64,000 nt of DNA, from NCBI GenBank assembly GCA_013214945.1, contig JABSRT010000012.1, forward strand, positions 62,001 to 126,000, read 5' to 3'. Positions 45,024-55,505 of the stretch are shown here, piece by piece (within the stretch, counting starts at the first letter, position 1; every line of letters starts with the position of its first letter). A model generated the notes under the pieces. The model had not been told where the DNA came from. It saw only the letters and a program-made list of their open reading frames with translations, and did not search any database. The stretch is from Gammaproteobacteria bacterium (GTDB taxonomy: Bacteria; Pseudomonadota; Gammaproteobacteria; Enterobacterales; Psychrobiaceae). The position numbers were made by a program, and so were the translations under genes.

Positions 45024-47162
45024 ATGTCGTTTGATGTCGATGAAGATATACTCCAGGACTTCTTAATTGAAGCTGGTGAAATATTAGAATTATTGCAGGA
45101 ACAGTTGGTTGAATTAGAAAATAACCCGCATGATTCGGAACTACTTAATGCTATATTCCGGGGATTCCATACCATTAAAGGTGGTGCTGGTTTCATGGGG
45201 GTGAAAGACCTAGTCGATGTCTGTCATGGCGCCGAGAATATCTTTGATTTATTACGAACGAATCAGCGCAGTGTCTCGGCTGAACTAATGGATGTCATAC
45301 TAGAAGGTCTTGATAGTATTAATGACATGTTTACCTTAGTTCAGGCGCGAGAGCCTATTTCACCTGCAGAGCCGCAATTACTTGCTGAACTTGCGCGATT
45401 AAGCCATCCGGAAGGCAGTGAATCAGCCGCGGCTGCACCTGAACAGAAAGTGGTTTCGCAAGACGTTGCAACGAGTGATGAGGAAATATCTGATGACGAG
45501 TTTGAATCATTACTCGATGAACTTCATCAGGCAAAACCTGCAGCAGCTGTTAGTTCAACAAGTGTAAGTTCAAGTTCAGATCAAGAAATATCAGACGAAG
45601 AGTTTGAAGCTTTATTAGACGAATTACACGGTAATAAAAAACCAGAACCAGCGATTGTTCCTCCTGCTGGTGACGACATTTCAGACGAAGAATTTGAAGC
45701 TTTTCTTGATCAACTTCACGGTGCTAAGCAAGCGCCTAGCTCGGTTAATTCGATTGTTAAAAAAGTAAACGCACCGACAATCGCTGCCAGTGATAATGAA
45801 ATCACCGACGCTGAATTCGAGGCGATGCTTGATGAAATAGATAGTAAAAAGCAAGCAGCGGCTACAACTAAATCTGTTGTTAAAGCATCATTGCCTAAGC
45901 CTGCAGCTCCTGTATCTAAACCTAAACCAGCTGCACCTAAGGCTCCTGCACCTAAAGCCGCAGTTAGTGAGAAAAAATCGGGCGGTGCTTCTGCTCCGCC
46001 TAAAGCTGAAACTACCGTTCGTGTTGATACTGCCAGACTTGATGAAATTATGAACATGGTCGGTGAGTTGGTTTTAGTTCGTAATCGTTTGGTTAGCTTA
46101 GGTTTAGCCAGTGGCGATGAAGAAATGTCTAAGGCTGTCGCGAATCTGGATATGGTTACTGCTGATCTGCAAGGATCAGTAATGAAGACTCGTATGCAAC
46201 CAATCAAGAAGGTCTTTGGACGTTTCCCAAGGGTTGTTCGAGACATGGCCCGAAAACTGGAAAAAGAGATCACCTTAACCATGGTTGGTGAGGACACCGA
46301 TCTGGATAAAAACTTGGTTGAGGCTTTGGCCGATCCCTTGGTTCACTTGGTGCGTAATTCAGTTGATCACGGTATTGAAATGCCTGATGATCGTGAAGCA
46401 TCAGGCAAAACGCGTAACGGCACCATTATATTGTCAGCCTCGCAAGAAGGCGATCACATTAAATTGTCGATTGTCGATGATGGCGCCGGCATGGATCCTG
46501 AGAAACTTAAGTCAATTGCAATTACTCGTGGCGTACTCGACGAGGAATCTGCGGCTAGAATGTCTGATGAAGAAGCCTTTAATTTGATTTTTGCCCCAGG
46601 TTTTTCGACCAAAACAGAAATTTCTGATATTTCTGGTCGTGGTGTTGGCATGGATGTAGTGAAAACTAAAATCACCCAACTAAACGGTACGGTTAAGATA
46701 ACGTCAGAAAGAGGTGTGGGCACCACATTAGATATCACGGTGCCATTGACCTTAGCAATTATGCCAACCTTAATGGTAACCATTGGTAAGCAGCCATTTG
46801 CTTTACCTTTGGCGGCAGTTAGCGAAATATTTAATTTAGATTTATCTAAGACTAATATGGTTGACGGTCGACAAACCATCGTCGTGCGCGGCAAAGCTAT
46901 TCCATTATTTTATCTTGGTCAATGGCTAAATGTCGCAGGTTGTAACGATAAAAGCCAGGGCGGTCATGTCGTGATTGTTCAAATTGGTCCACAGCATGTC
47001 GGTTTTGTTGTTGATGGTCTCGTTGGACAAGAAGAAGTGGTCATTAAGCCGCTAGGTGCATTATTACACGGTACACCAGGTATCTCTGGTGCAACCATTA
47101 CCAGTGATGGCAGTATCGCGCTGATCATTGATATTGGCGGTCTGTTGAATAAATATGCATAA
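45024..47162 (+). CDS. cheA: Chemotaxis histidine kinase CheA
   Basis: A 712-residue kinase. The P1 HPt domain (1-105) has the phospho-accepting His in FRGFHTIKGGAGFMG. A long linker (about 130-330) is present instead of an obvious P2 and contains four copies of a motif like I-S-D-E-E-F-E-A-L-L-D-E-L-H at 155-168, 189-202, 219-232 and 260-273, then a Pro/Ala/Lys-rich stretch. P3 dimerisation (about 335-395), P4 ATPase (HLVRNSVDHGIE, DDGAGMD, GRGVGMDVV) and P5 CheW-like domain follow. The start is preceded by AAAGGAC. Confidence 0.96.
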   Translation: MSFDVDEDILQDFLIEAGEILELLQEQLVELENNPHDSELLNAIFRGFHTIKGGAGFMGVKDLVDVCHGAENIFDLLRTNQRSVSAELMDVILEGLDSINDMFTLVQAREPISPAEPQLLAELARLSHPEGSESAAAAPEQKVVSQDVATSDEEISDDEFESLLDELHQAKPAAAVSSTSVSSSSDQEISDEEFEALLDELHGNKKPEPAIVPPAGDDISDEEFEAFLDQLHGAKQAPSSVNSIVKKVNAPTIAASDNEITDAEFEAMLDEIDSKKQAAATTKSVVKASLPKPAAPVSKPKPAAPKAPAPKAAVSEKKSGGASAPPKAETTVRVDTARLDEIMNMVGELVLVRNRLVSLGLASGDEEMSKAVANLDMVTADLQGSVMKTRMQPIKKVFGRFPRVVRDMARKLEKEITLTMVGEDTDLDKNLVEALADPLVHLVRNSVDHGIEMPDDREASGKTRNGTIILSASQEGDHIKLSIVDDGAGMDPEKLKSIAITRGVLDEESAARMSDEEAFNLIFAPGFSTKTEISDISGRGVGMDVVKTKITQLNGTVKITSERGVGTTLDITVPLTLAIMPTLMVTIGKQPFALPLAAVSEIFNLDLSKTNMVDGRQTIVVRGKAIPLFYLGQWLNVAGCNDKSQGGHVVIVQIGPQHVGFVVDGLVGQEEVVIKPLGALLHGTPGISGATITSDGSIALIIDIGGLLNKYA

Positions 47163-47176
47163 CTCGCTTTAGTATT

Positions 47177-47208
47177 GAGGACTTTACGCCTCAGTGGGTA
47201 AAGTTCTC
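47177..47208 (+). terminator. Hairpin between cheA and cheB
   Basis: GAGGACTTTAC (47177-47187) pairs with GTAAAGTTCTC (47198-47208) with one G-U. There is no U-run, so it may be a processing or stability element rather than a terminator. Confidence 0.35.
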
Positions 47209-47285
47209 AGCTGTGTGAGGTTATGATACTTCGCAATACTAACAACGTGTGTTATCAATATAATCGGTCGGAGGGTGACCTATTA

Positions 47286-48410
47286 ATGAGTATTAAGGTT
47301 TTGATAGTCGATGACTCTCATTTTTTTCGTCGTCGCATTAGTGAAATTATCGAATCGACGGCTGACATGGAGGTAATTGACTTTGCAAAAAATGGTCGTG
47401 AAGGCGTCGACAAAGCGCTGAGACTAAAGCCCGATGTTGTGATGATGGATATCGAAATGCCAGTGTTAGACGGTATTTCAGCTGTTCGTGAAATCATGAA
47501 TAAGCAACCAATGCCAGTATTAATGTTTTCATCAATGACTCATGATGGCGCGAAAGCGACGTTAGATGCGCTTGATGCTGGGGCGGCTGATTTTCTGCCG
47601 AAAAAATTTGAAGAAATCGCAGGAACAGGTAAAGTAGCTGCGGAATTAATCACCAATCGTATTCGTGCCATTGTTGGTAAGCGTCTACCACGTAAGCTTG
47701 TCCGGCCAATTGTTAGAACTGGGCGAACCGCCGCACCAGATGTTACCACGGCATCAACACTGCGCACTCGTGCAATTAAGCCGACTGTTGAACGTAACGT
47801 CGCTAAAAAGAACGAGTTGACCAGTTTTAAAGCCAGTGGCAAACGATATAGTCTGTTGGCTATCGCATCGTCGACCGGTGGTCCGGTAGCATTACAGGAA
47901 GTTTTGTTAAAATTACCAGCGAATTTCCCTTATCCTATTATTCTAATCCAGCATATGCCAGCGGCTTTTACAGGAGCTTTTGCCGAGCGTCTTAATCGAT
48001 TATGTAAAATTTCGGTTAAAGAGGCTCAAGATAGCGATATGTTAAAACCAGGCTTTGCTTATTTGGCGCCCGGCGGCCAGCAAATGTTGCTTGAACGTAG
48101 TCGGCGGCTCAAAGTGACACCCGGACCTGATCATTTAAATTATAAACCCAGTGCGGATGTCGCTTTTGCATCTATTGCTAAAAATAACGAAGGTAAAGTA
48201 TTGACCGTCGTATTAACAGGCATGGGATCAGACGGCTGTGATGGGGCTAGATTACTCGCAGGCAAAGGTGGTTCTGTCTGGGCCCAAGATGAAGCTAGCT
48301 GTGTGGTGTATGGTATGCCGCAAGCCGTTGCTAAAGCTGGCTTAACCGATCAAGTTTTCTCTATATCTGATATTGGCGCTGCGATTGTTAAAGAGATGAC
48401 CAGTGGATAG
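47286..48410 (+). CDS. cheB: Chemoreceptor methylesterase CheB
   Basis: A 374-residue two-domain protein. The receiver (1-120) has D55 in VMMDIEMPVLDG. The methylesterase (about 185-374) has Ser in IASSTGGPVAL, His in LIQHMPAAFTGAFAERL, and Asp in LTGMGSDGCDGA as catalytic triad. The ATG at 47286 follows CGGAGGGTGACC; the longer frame from 47223 adds a non-family leader. cheR is not in this window. Confidence 0.95.
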   Translation: MSIKVLIVDDSHFFRRRISEIIESTADMEVIDFAKNGREGVDKALRLKPDVVMMDIEMPVLDGISAVREIMNKQPMPVLMFSSMTHDGAKATLDALDAGAADFLPKKFEEIAGTGKVAAELITNRIRAIVGKRLPRKLVRPIVRTGRTAAPDVTTASTLRTRAIKPTVERNVAKKNELTSFKASGKRYSLLAIASSTGGPVALQEVLLKLPANFPYPIILIQHMPAAFTGAFAERLNRLCKISVKEAQDSDMLKPGFAYLAPGGQQMLLERSRRLKVTPGPDHLNYKPSADVAFASIAKNNEGKVLTVVLTGMGSDGCDGARLLAGKGGSVWAQDEASCVVYGMPQAVAKAGLTDQVFSISDIGAAIVKEMTSG

Positions 48411-49155
48411 ACTCAGTGTTATTGGCCTGATCCTTGCGCTAGGTACTGTGGTCGGTGGCCACATGTTAGAAGGTGGGGCAATTGCAGCACTTTATAACTT
48501 GCCTGCGTTATTAATTGTGGTCTTGGGTACTATAGCTGCCGTTATGATCCAAACGCCTTGGCATCAATTTAAGCGTAGCTTTGCGATGTTAAAATGGATT
48601 GTATGGCCGCCGAAACTCGCGATTGGGCAGCGGGTCGAAACAATGACACGTTGGTCGCATATTGCGCGCAGTGATGGTTTTCTGGTCCTTGAAAACGAGC
48701 TTGAAGCGGAACAAGATCCAATGATCCGCGAAAGCTTAATGTTGCTTATCGACGGCACAGATCCTGAGCACATTAGACAAACCTTAGAAACGCGTATTTT
48801 CTTTAAACGTGACGAATTAGGTCATAGCGCTAAAGTATTTGAGGCAATGGGCGGCTATAGCCCAACATTGGGAATTCTCGGTGCGGTACTTGGATTAATT
48901 CAATCGATGCAATACCTTGACCAACCAGAAGCGCTCGGCGGCGGTATTGCTACAGCCTTTGTCGCGACTATTTACGGGGTTGGTTTTGCAAATCTATTAT
49001 ATTTACCCATTCACCATAAACTGCGCAACTTGGTGTTTCAACAAGCACTCTATTATGAAATGGTGCTTGAAGGCGTACTGTTAATTAATCAGGGTGAAAA
49101 CCCGACAATACTCAAACGCCGTCTTGATGCCTATCAGGTTAACTATGGTACTTAA
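48403..49155 (+). CDS. motC: Flagellar motor stator protein MotC (MotA-like)
   Basis: A 250-residue MotA-family proton or sodium channel subunit with four membrane helices (about 3-20, 33-50, 145-167, 180-200) and the cytoplasmic loop of charged residues. GGYSPTLGILGAVLGLIQSMQYL is the family signature. It starts at GTG eight bases inside cheB. With motD it forms the additional stator set found at this place in Pseudomonas. Confidence 0.92.
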   Translation: MDRLSVIGLILALGTVVGGHMLEGGAIAALYNLPALLIVVLGTIAAVMIQTPWHQFKRSFAMLKWIVWPPKLAIGQRVETMTRWSHIARSDGFLVLENELEAEQDPMIRESLMLLIDGTDPEHIRQTLETRIFFKRDELGHSAKVFEAMGGYSPTLGILGAVLGLIQSMQYLDQPEALGGGIATAFVATIYGVGFANLLYLPIHHKLRNLVFQQALYYEMVLEGVLLINQGENPTILKRRLDAYQVNYGT

Positions 49156-50110
49156 CAGTAAACGACGTAGTTCATTACAAGACAATACCCATACTGAACG
49201 TTGGTTAATTTCGTACGCAGATTACATGACGCTGTTATTTGCGGTGTTTGTGGTGTTGTACGCTTTTGCGATTGTTAAAGAAGAAAATTATGCGATCTTA
49301 TCTCAGTCATTTGGCACCATATTTCACTTAGATGGCCAAAATAAACAGGGTGCACTGGGTAATCAACTCAATAATGTCAGTGATTCGCTGCTAGATTCAA
49401 GCGATCAGCTGTTAGAAGTACAATTATTTAACAAAGGTTTGCTTAATGAAGCTGGTACTGAGCCGGTCGAAGGCGATAGTCAGTTAATTAATTTAGACAA
49501 AAAGCTCGAAGGTACACCTTTTTCGTCGATGGTTGAAAAGTTACAAACCGATTTGCTCGAAGTGCTTGAAGATGGGTATGCCAAGATAGAACAAGACGAT
49601 AATTGGTTGACTATCGAATTTAGCGGTGGCTTGTTATTTGGCAGTGCCAGTGCAGCGACCCGTCCTGCGACGATAGATTTGCTGAGAAAGGTCGTTAAGA
49701 CTATTGCTCCTGCCAATAATTTTGTTCATGTCAGGGGATATACCGATGACCAACCGATCAACAATGAACAATTTAAATCCAATTGGCAGTTGTCTTCTGC
49801 CCGAGCCAGCGCAATTGTTGAATTGTTACAGCAATTAGAGGTAGCGCCGCAGCGCTTAGCGATTGAAGCCTATGGTCAGTATAAACCCAAAGTGGCAAAT
49901 ATTGATGAGCAAACCCGCTCAAGCAATCGTCGGGTGGTGATTGCTGTTAGTCGTTATGCCTGGCAGCCGCCAGAAAAAACGATTATTGCTGCTGCAGCGG
50001 TCACAGCTGATATTGAAACCGCGGTGATTGCACCTGCAACAGACAATGAAGTAAAAATTATTGAGCTACCCCACGGTGGCTTACGTATCACAACAAGGAA
50101 TGGGGAATAG
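49145..50110 (+). CDS. motD: Flagellar motor stator protein MotD (MotB-like)
   Basis: A 321-residue MotB-family protein. One membrane helix (about 24-44) carries the ion-binding Asp in [13 protein letters not shown] (D26). The periplasmic OmpA-like peptidoglycan-binding domain lies at about 180-285 ([29 protein letters not shown]). The ATG at 49145 overlaps motC by eleven bases; the open frame from 49094 is rejected because it reads through motC. Confidence 0.93.
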   Translation: MVLNSKRRSSLQDNTHTERWLISYADYMTLLFAVFVVLYAFAIVKEENYAILSQSFGTIFHLDGQNKQGALGNQLNNVSDSLLDSSDQLLEVQLFNKGLLNEAGTEPVEGDSQLINLDKKLEGTPFSSMVEKLQTDLLEVLEDGYAKIEQDDNWLTIEFSGGLLFGSASAATRPATIDLLRKVVKTIAPANNFVHVRGYTDDQPINNEQFKSNWQLSSARASAIVELLQQLEVAPQRLAIEAYGQYKPKVANIDEQTRSSNRRVVIAVSRYAWQPPEKTIIAAAAVTADIETAVIAPATDNEVKIIELPHGGLRITTRNGE

Positions 50111-50114
50111 CCGG

Positions 50115-50912
50115 GTGAAAGTCTGGACCGTCGCGAATCAAAAAGGTGGGGTTGGTAAAACAACAACCGCGATAACGCTCGCTGGGCTGATGGCTAAGCG
50201 TGGAAAAAAAGTACTGCTAGTCGATATTGATCCGCATTCATCGATGGGTTTTTCATTAGGTTATGACTGTGATGAGTTGCAATATACTTTGTATGATTTG
50301 TTTACCTGCCCGGCTAAATTCACCAGCCGTTTCCTTGATAAGGTGATCTTGCAAACTCAAGTCGAAAATCTCGACTTAATTCCGTCATCGATGGCTTTGG
50401 CGACAATTGACCGGGAACTTGGACATCAAGAAGGCATGGGGCTCATTTTAAAGCGAATCTTATCTTTTGTTGAAGATAAGTATGATTACGCAATTGTCGA
50501 CTGCTCCCCAGTGCTGGGGGTATTAATGGTTAATGCACTAGCGGCCAGTAGTCGTGTTTTAGTACCGGTTCAAACTGAATATCTGGCCTTTAAAGGGCTT
50601 GAACGAATGATTAAAACCTTATTGATTATGCAGCGCTCGAAAAACAACGATTACAGTTACACGATATTACCGACTATGTACGATCGACGCACTAAAGCGG
50701 CGCCTGAGTCGTTAGAGAAAATGCGTCAGGAGTTCGGTGATCGGGTGTGGGACTTAGTGATCCCGGTTGACACCCAATTTCGCGATGCCAGTGAGCATCA
50801 TTTACCATTACCGCAATTTAAACCGAGAAGTCGTGGTGTGGTTGCTTATGGGCAGTTATTAAATTACTTAATGTCGCTTGATCGTGCCCAACCGAAAACG
50901 TTGGTTAGGTAA
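50115..50912 (+). CDS. parC: ParA-like ATPase of the chemotaxis array (ParC)
   Basis: A 265-residue ParA/MinD ATPase with Walker [10 protein letters not shown] at 10-18, [14 protein letters not shown] and [15 protein letters not shown]. In Vibrio and relatives the ParC at this locus recruits chemotaxis arrays to the cell pole; it is unrelated to topoisomerase IV ParC. GTG 50115 gives the usual [12 protein letters not shown] start and follows GGGGAAT; ATG 50100 is a possible earlier start. Confidence 0.88.
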   Translation: MKVWTVANQKGGVGKTTTAITLAGLMAKRGKKVLLVDIDPHSSMGFSLGYDCDELQYTLYDLFTCPAKFTSRFLDKVILQTQVENLDLIPSSMALATIDRELGHQEGMGLILKRILSFVEDKYDYAIVDCSPVLGVLMVNALAASSRVLVPVQTEYLAFKGLERMIKTLLIMQRSKNNDYSYTILPTMYDRRTKAAPESLEKMRQEFGDRVWDLVIPVDTQFRDASEHHLPLPQFKPRSRGVVAYGQLLNYLMSLDRAQPKTLVR

Positions 50913-50917
50913 CTGGC

Positions 50918-51661
50918 ATGAATAGACGTTCTACAAAAGTTATTACCGATTTTTTTTCGACCCTGTTAGAAGATAACAAACCGGTTAGAGAATTAGAACA
51001 AAAGCCTTTGGCTGAGTTACTCGCTGCGGTCAGTGAAACGGCCCCAGAAATTGTTATTAGCGATGAGCTCGAGCAAGCGTTGCCGCAACCACCGCCGGTA
51101 AATCCAGCTAAGACCGATGTAACTGAGCCTGATGTAACTGTGCTGCCTGCCATTGAAGAGACACCTGATGTTACTAAGTCGTTGGTTGTGTCGCCGTTAC
51201 AGACCAATACCTTGGAATCGGAAATGGCGGAGTCCTTTCCTGTGTTATATTTTAAGGTCGCCGGAGTCACAATGGCGGTGCCATTAATTAAATTACGTGC
51301 TATTTATCCATTGCGTGAGGTAACCAAATTAATTGGTAAACCAAGTTGGTTTCATGGTGTTCAGGTCGAACGAGGCGAAAATATCAGTGTTATCGACACT
51401 GTAAAGTACATATTCGACGAAAAAGGCCAATCCGAACTAGAACAATCGTTAAATTATAAGTATATTATTGTATTAGGAGACAGTAATTGGGGGCTTTTGT
51501 GTGAGGAGCTTATCGACAGCTGTACCTTAAGTTACGAAGATATAAAATGGCGAACTGGTGTTAAAAAAAGTCCATGGTTGGCCGGAACAGTAAAACAACG
51601 GATGTGTGGCTTGTTAGCCGTAGATGCATTAGTCCAATTGTTAAGTGATAATAATGGCTAA
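50918..51661 (+). CDS. parP: CheW-like polar array protein (ParP)
   Basis: A 247-residue protein. The N-terminal 100 residues are acidic and Pro-rich, beginning MNRRSTKVITDFFSTLLED. The C-terminal CheW-like domain (about 105-245) has VLYFKVAGVTMAVPLIKLRAIYPL and a GLLCEELIDSCTL-type stretch. It lies five bases after parC and before cheW. By position and architecture it is ParP, which links CheA to ParC in Vibrio; that role is transferred by homology of context. Confidence 0.82.
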   Translation: MNRRSTKVITDFFSTLLEDNKPVRELEQKPLAELLAAVSETAPEIVISDELEQALPQPPPVNPAKTDVTEPDVTVLPAIEETPDVTKSLVVSPLQTNTLESEMAESFPVLYFKVAGVTMAVPLIKLRAIYPLREVTKLIGKPSWFHGVQVERGENISVIDTVKYIFDEKGQSELEQSLNYKYIIVLGDSNWGLLCEELIDSCTLSYEDIKWRTGVKKSPWLAGTVKQRMCGLLAVDALVQLLSDNNG

Positions 51662-51691
51662 TGTCTCGTATGCAATCAGAGGAACGTTCAA

Positions 51692-52183
51692 ATGAGTATA
51701 GAAAAAGATATCGCAGGAACTAAAGTGGATAATGATGAAGTATTACAATGGGTAACGTTTCGTTTAGAAAATGAGACTTACGGTGTTAACGTTATGCAAG
51801 TTCAAGAAGTATTACGTTACTCAGATATAGCGCCTGTACCGGGCGCGCCGAGTTATGTGTTAGGCATTATCAATTTGCGCGGTAATGTTGTTACTGTCAT
51901 CGATACTCGTGCACGTTTTGGCTTAATGCCGGACGAAATAACCGATAATACTCGGGTTGTGATCATTGAGTCTAATAAACAGGTGATTGGTATTTTGGTC
52001 GACAGTGTCGCTGAAGTTGTTTATATGAAAGCGTCAGAAATTGAGCCTGCGCCAAATGTTGGTACAGACGATAGCGCTAAATTTATTCGTGGCGTTTGTA
52101 ATCGTGACAATGAATTACTGATTTTAGTTGATCTGGATAAATTGCTCTGCGATGAAGAATGGGATGAATTGTCATCGTTCTAA
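51692..52183 (+). CDS. cheW: Chemotaxis coupling protein CheW
   Basis: A 163-residue CheW domain protein (about 18-155) with VTFRLENETYGVNVMQVQEVLRY, PGAPSYVLGIINLRGNVVTVIDTR and GILVDSVAEV. It couples receptors to CheA. The start follows CAGAGGAACG. Confidence 0.95.
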   Translation: MSIEKDIAGTKVDNDEVLQWVTFRLENETYGVNVMQVQEVLRYSDIAPVPGAPSYVLGIINLRGNVVTVIDTRARFGLMPDEITDNTRVVIIESNKQVIGILVDSVAEVVYMKASEIEPAPNVGTDDSAKFIRGVCNRDNELLILVDLDKLLCDEEWDELSSF

Positions 52184-52215
52184 TCCGAGCTGTAGTTTGA
52201 TCATGAGTAGTAGTA

Positions 52216-52620
52216 ATGATGATTGATATTGTTGTCAGTTCAAGCGCTTTACTCATGGTGTTGCTTTTTAGTTTTAATTGGTGGAGCCACCGTCGCTTTA
52301 AGCGACAAGTGGAGGCACTTAAGTTATTATTTAAAGAGCAACAGCGTCAAATCGCTAATCTAAAAACTGAGCTTCATGAAATTCGATGTGGTTCGCTTGG
52401 TGTTGGTTCAAGAGTTCAGGAAGTTGAAGGTAAACTAGCTCAAGCGATTGAACGGCAAGACGAAATTCAGTCTCAGTCTCAATATCACGATCCACAATCT
52501 CGTTTGTACAGCCATGCGATGAAACTGGTTGAGCGCGGTGCCGATGTCGATGAAATTGTTCGTGAATGTGAATTGCCACGGGCCGAAGCTGAGTTGTTAG
52601 TCTCATTGCACAGCCGCTAG
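52216..52620 (+). CDS. DUF2802 membrane-anchored protein
   Basis: A 134-residue protein with one N-terminal membrane helix (about 5-23), a coiled-coil region rich in Lys/Gln (about 32-80), and a conserved C-terminal piece ending MKLVERGADVDEIVRECELPRAEAELLVSLHSR that resembles a small HTH-like fold. A DUF2802 protein follows cheW at the same place in Pseudomonas and other polar flagellates. Function unknown. Start at 52216 or 52219. Confidence 0.75.
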   Translation: MMIDIVVSSSALLMVLLFSFNWWSHRRFKRQVEALKLLFKEQQRQIANLKTELHEIRCGSLGVGSRVQEVEGKLAQAIERQDEIQSQSQYHDPQSRLYSHAMKLVERGADVDEIVRECELPRAEAELLVSLHSR

Positions 52621-52752
52621 TGCTGATCTAACCCCTTTTTTAGTTTTATAGTCCTCCTACCCACTAAAATATCCCTCGAGCTAACATTAAGTGATTTAAA
52701 TTGCTTAATTTTGTCATCATTGCCTCTGATTTATTGTCTGTATTGCTTGCTA

Positions 52753-52768
52753 TATCGCAGTGGCGATA
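52753..52768. repeat. Short palindrome upstream of queA
   Basis: TATCGC AGTG GCGATA; perfect 6-bp arms 40 bases before queA, beside a weak -10-like GATAAT. Possibly a regulatory site; nothing firm. Confidence 0.3.
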
Positions 52769-52808
52769 ATAGACTAGCCCCGCTATATTACTGTGATTGA
52801 CTATATTG

Positions 52809-53858
52809 ATGAAAGTATCGAATTTTTCTTACGACCTGCCTAATGAACTCATTGCCCGTTACCCGCAAGCTCAGCGCTGTGCGAGCCGCTTATTAACCCT
52901 TGATGGTAATAACGGTCAATTGACTGATGGTAAATTTCCTGATTTAGTTGGCCAGCTTAATGCCGGCGATCTAATGATTTTCAATGATACTCGGGTGATC
53001 CCTGCGCGCATCTTTGGCAGTAAAGCCACGGGTGGCAAGTTAGAGATCCTGATCGAACGTATTATTGATGAGCACTGTGTTTTAGCGCATGTTCGCGCGA
53101 GTAAGTCACCAAAACCAGGCAGCAAAATCATTCTTGATGGTGGCGTAGAGGTAACAATGGTCGCACGCCATGATGCGTTATTCGAATTACAATTTGATGA
53201 TCCGCGCAGTGTACTTGAGATTTTGGAAGACGTTGGCCACATGCCATTACCTCCTTATATCGACCGCCCTGCTGAAGACAGTGATACAGAACGTTATCAA
53301 ACGGTCTATAACAAGAATCCTGGTGCGGTCGCTGCCCCGACTGCGGGCTTGCATTTTGACCAAGATTTATTAGACCAATTGACTGCTAAAGGAGTCGAGG
53401 TGGCATTTGTCACCCTGCATGTTGGCGCGGGTACTTTCCAGCCAGTCAAAGTTGACTCGGTGTTAGATCATAAAATGCACAAAGAATATATTGAAGTCTC
53501 CCCGCAAACTATCGAACAGATCAATGCCGCTAAGGCGCGTGGTGGTCGAGTAGTAGCGGTAGGGACGACTTCAGTTCGCTCGATTGAAAGTGCAGCCCAA
53601 CAAGCGGCGGCGCAGGGCATGCCATTGGCTCCATTTTACGGTGACAGTGATATTTTCATCTATCCGGGTTACGAATTTAAGGTGATCGATGCGATGGTCA
53701 CCAACTTTCATTTACCTGAATCAACCTTGATTATGCTTATTAGTGCCTTTGCTGGTTACGATAATGTAATGGCTGCTTATCAGCATGCTATTACGCAGCA
53801 ATACCGTTTCTTTAGTTACGGCGATGCGATGTTTATTACAAAGCAATCGAATCAATAA
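52809..53858 (+). CDS. queA: tRNA preQ1(34) S-adenosylmethionine ribosyltransferase-isomerase QueA
   Basis: A 349-residue enzyme that transfers ribose from SAM to preQ1 at tRNA position 34, giving epoxyqueuosine. Family blocks are [44 protein letters not shown] and [11 protein letters not shown]. The ATG at 52809 gives [11 protein letters not shown]; a TTG at 52797 opens the frame but is less likely. Followed by tgt, its pathway partner. Confidence 0.95.
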   Translation: MKVSNFSYDLPNELIARYPQAQRCASRLLTLDGNNGQLTDGKFPDLVGQLNAGDLMIFNDTRVIPARIFGSKATGGKLEILIERIIDEHCVLAHVRASKSPKPGSKIILDGGVEVTMVARHDALFELQFDDPRSVLEILEDVGHMPLPPYIDRPAEDSDTERYQTVYNKNPGAVAAPTAGLHFDQDLLDQLTAKGVEVAFVTLHVGAGTFQPVKVDSVLDHKMHKEYIEVSPQTIEQINAAKARGGRVVAVGTTSVRSIESAAQQAAAQGMPLAPFYGDSDIFIYPGYEFKVIDAMVTNFHLPESTLIMLISAFAGYDNVMAAYQHAITQQYRFFSYGDAMFITKQSNQ

Positions 53859-53867
53859 TTTAATCAT

Positions 53868-53905
53868 TGGGCGGCCTTGATTTTCTGGCTGGTCGCCCTT
53901 ATCTC
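53868..53905 (+). other. Hairpin between queA and tgt
   Basis: GGGCGGCC and GGTCGCCC can pair across a central loop (with an inner GCC/GGC alternative). No clear U-run. Could be a weak terminator or attenuator. Confidence 0.3.
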
Positions 53906-53946
53906 AATAGTAGTAAAAGTGTCAGACTGTCTCTCTGACAAGGTGA

Positions 53947-55074
<1,128 letters not shown>

Positions 55075-55158
55075 CCTCAGTTAATTGAGGTACTGCCCGA
55101 ATCTTGTGATGAGGGCGCAGTTATTTTTTAATTTTAATTATAAGAGAAAGGGGAAGTT

Positions 55159-55491
55159 ATGTTTATTTCAAGTGCGATGGCAGCAGAAGGCGCTCAGGCA
55201 GCACCAGGTGGCGAGTACGCAAGCCTTATCATGATTGCGGTATTTGGTCTTATTTTCTATTTTATGATTTATCGCCCACAAGCTAAGCGCGTTAAAGAGC
55301 ATAAAAGCCTAATGTCAGAAATGACTAAAGGCGATGAAGTGCTAACAAACGGTGGCCTTATCGGTAAAATTAGCAAAATCGCAGAAGACAACGATTACGT
55401 TCACATTGATATTAGCACTGACTTAACAGTCACCATCAAGAAAGACTACATTTCGGCTGTATTGCCAAAAGGCACAATGAAGTCTCTATAA
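55159..55491 (+). CDS. yajC: Sec translocase accessory protein YajC
   Basis: A 110-residue protein with one membrane helix (about 22-40, LIMIAVFGLIFYFMIYRPQ) and a cytoplasmic YajC domain (KGDEVLTNGGLIGKISKI). Associates with SecDF. The start follows AGAAAGGGGAAG. Confidence 0.95.
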   Translation: MFISSAMAAEGAQAAPGGEYASLIMIAVFGLIFYFMIYRPQAKRVKEHKSLMSEMTKGDEVLTNGGLIGKISKIAEDNDYVHIDISTDLTVTIKKDYISAVLPKGTMKSL

Positions 55492-55505
55492 CTCAGGGAG
55501 TTGAG

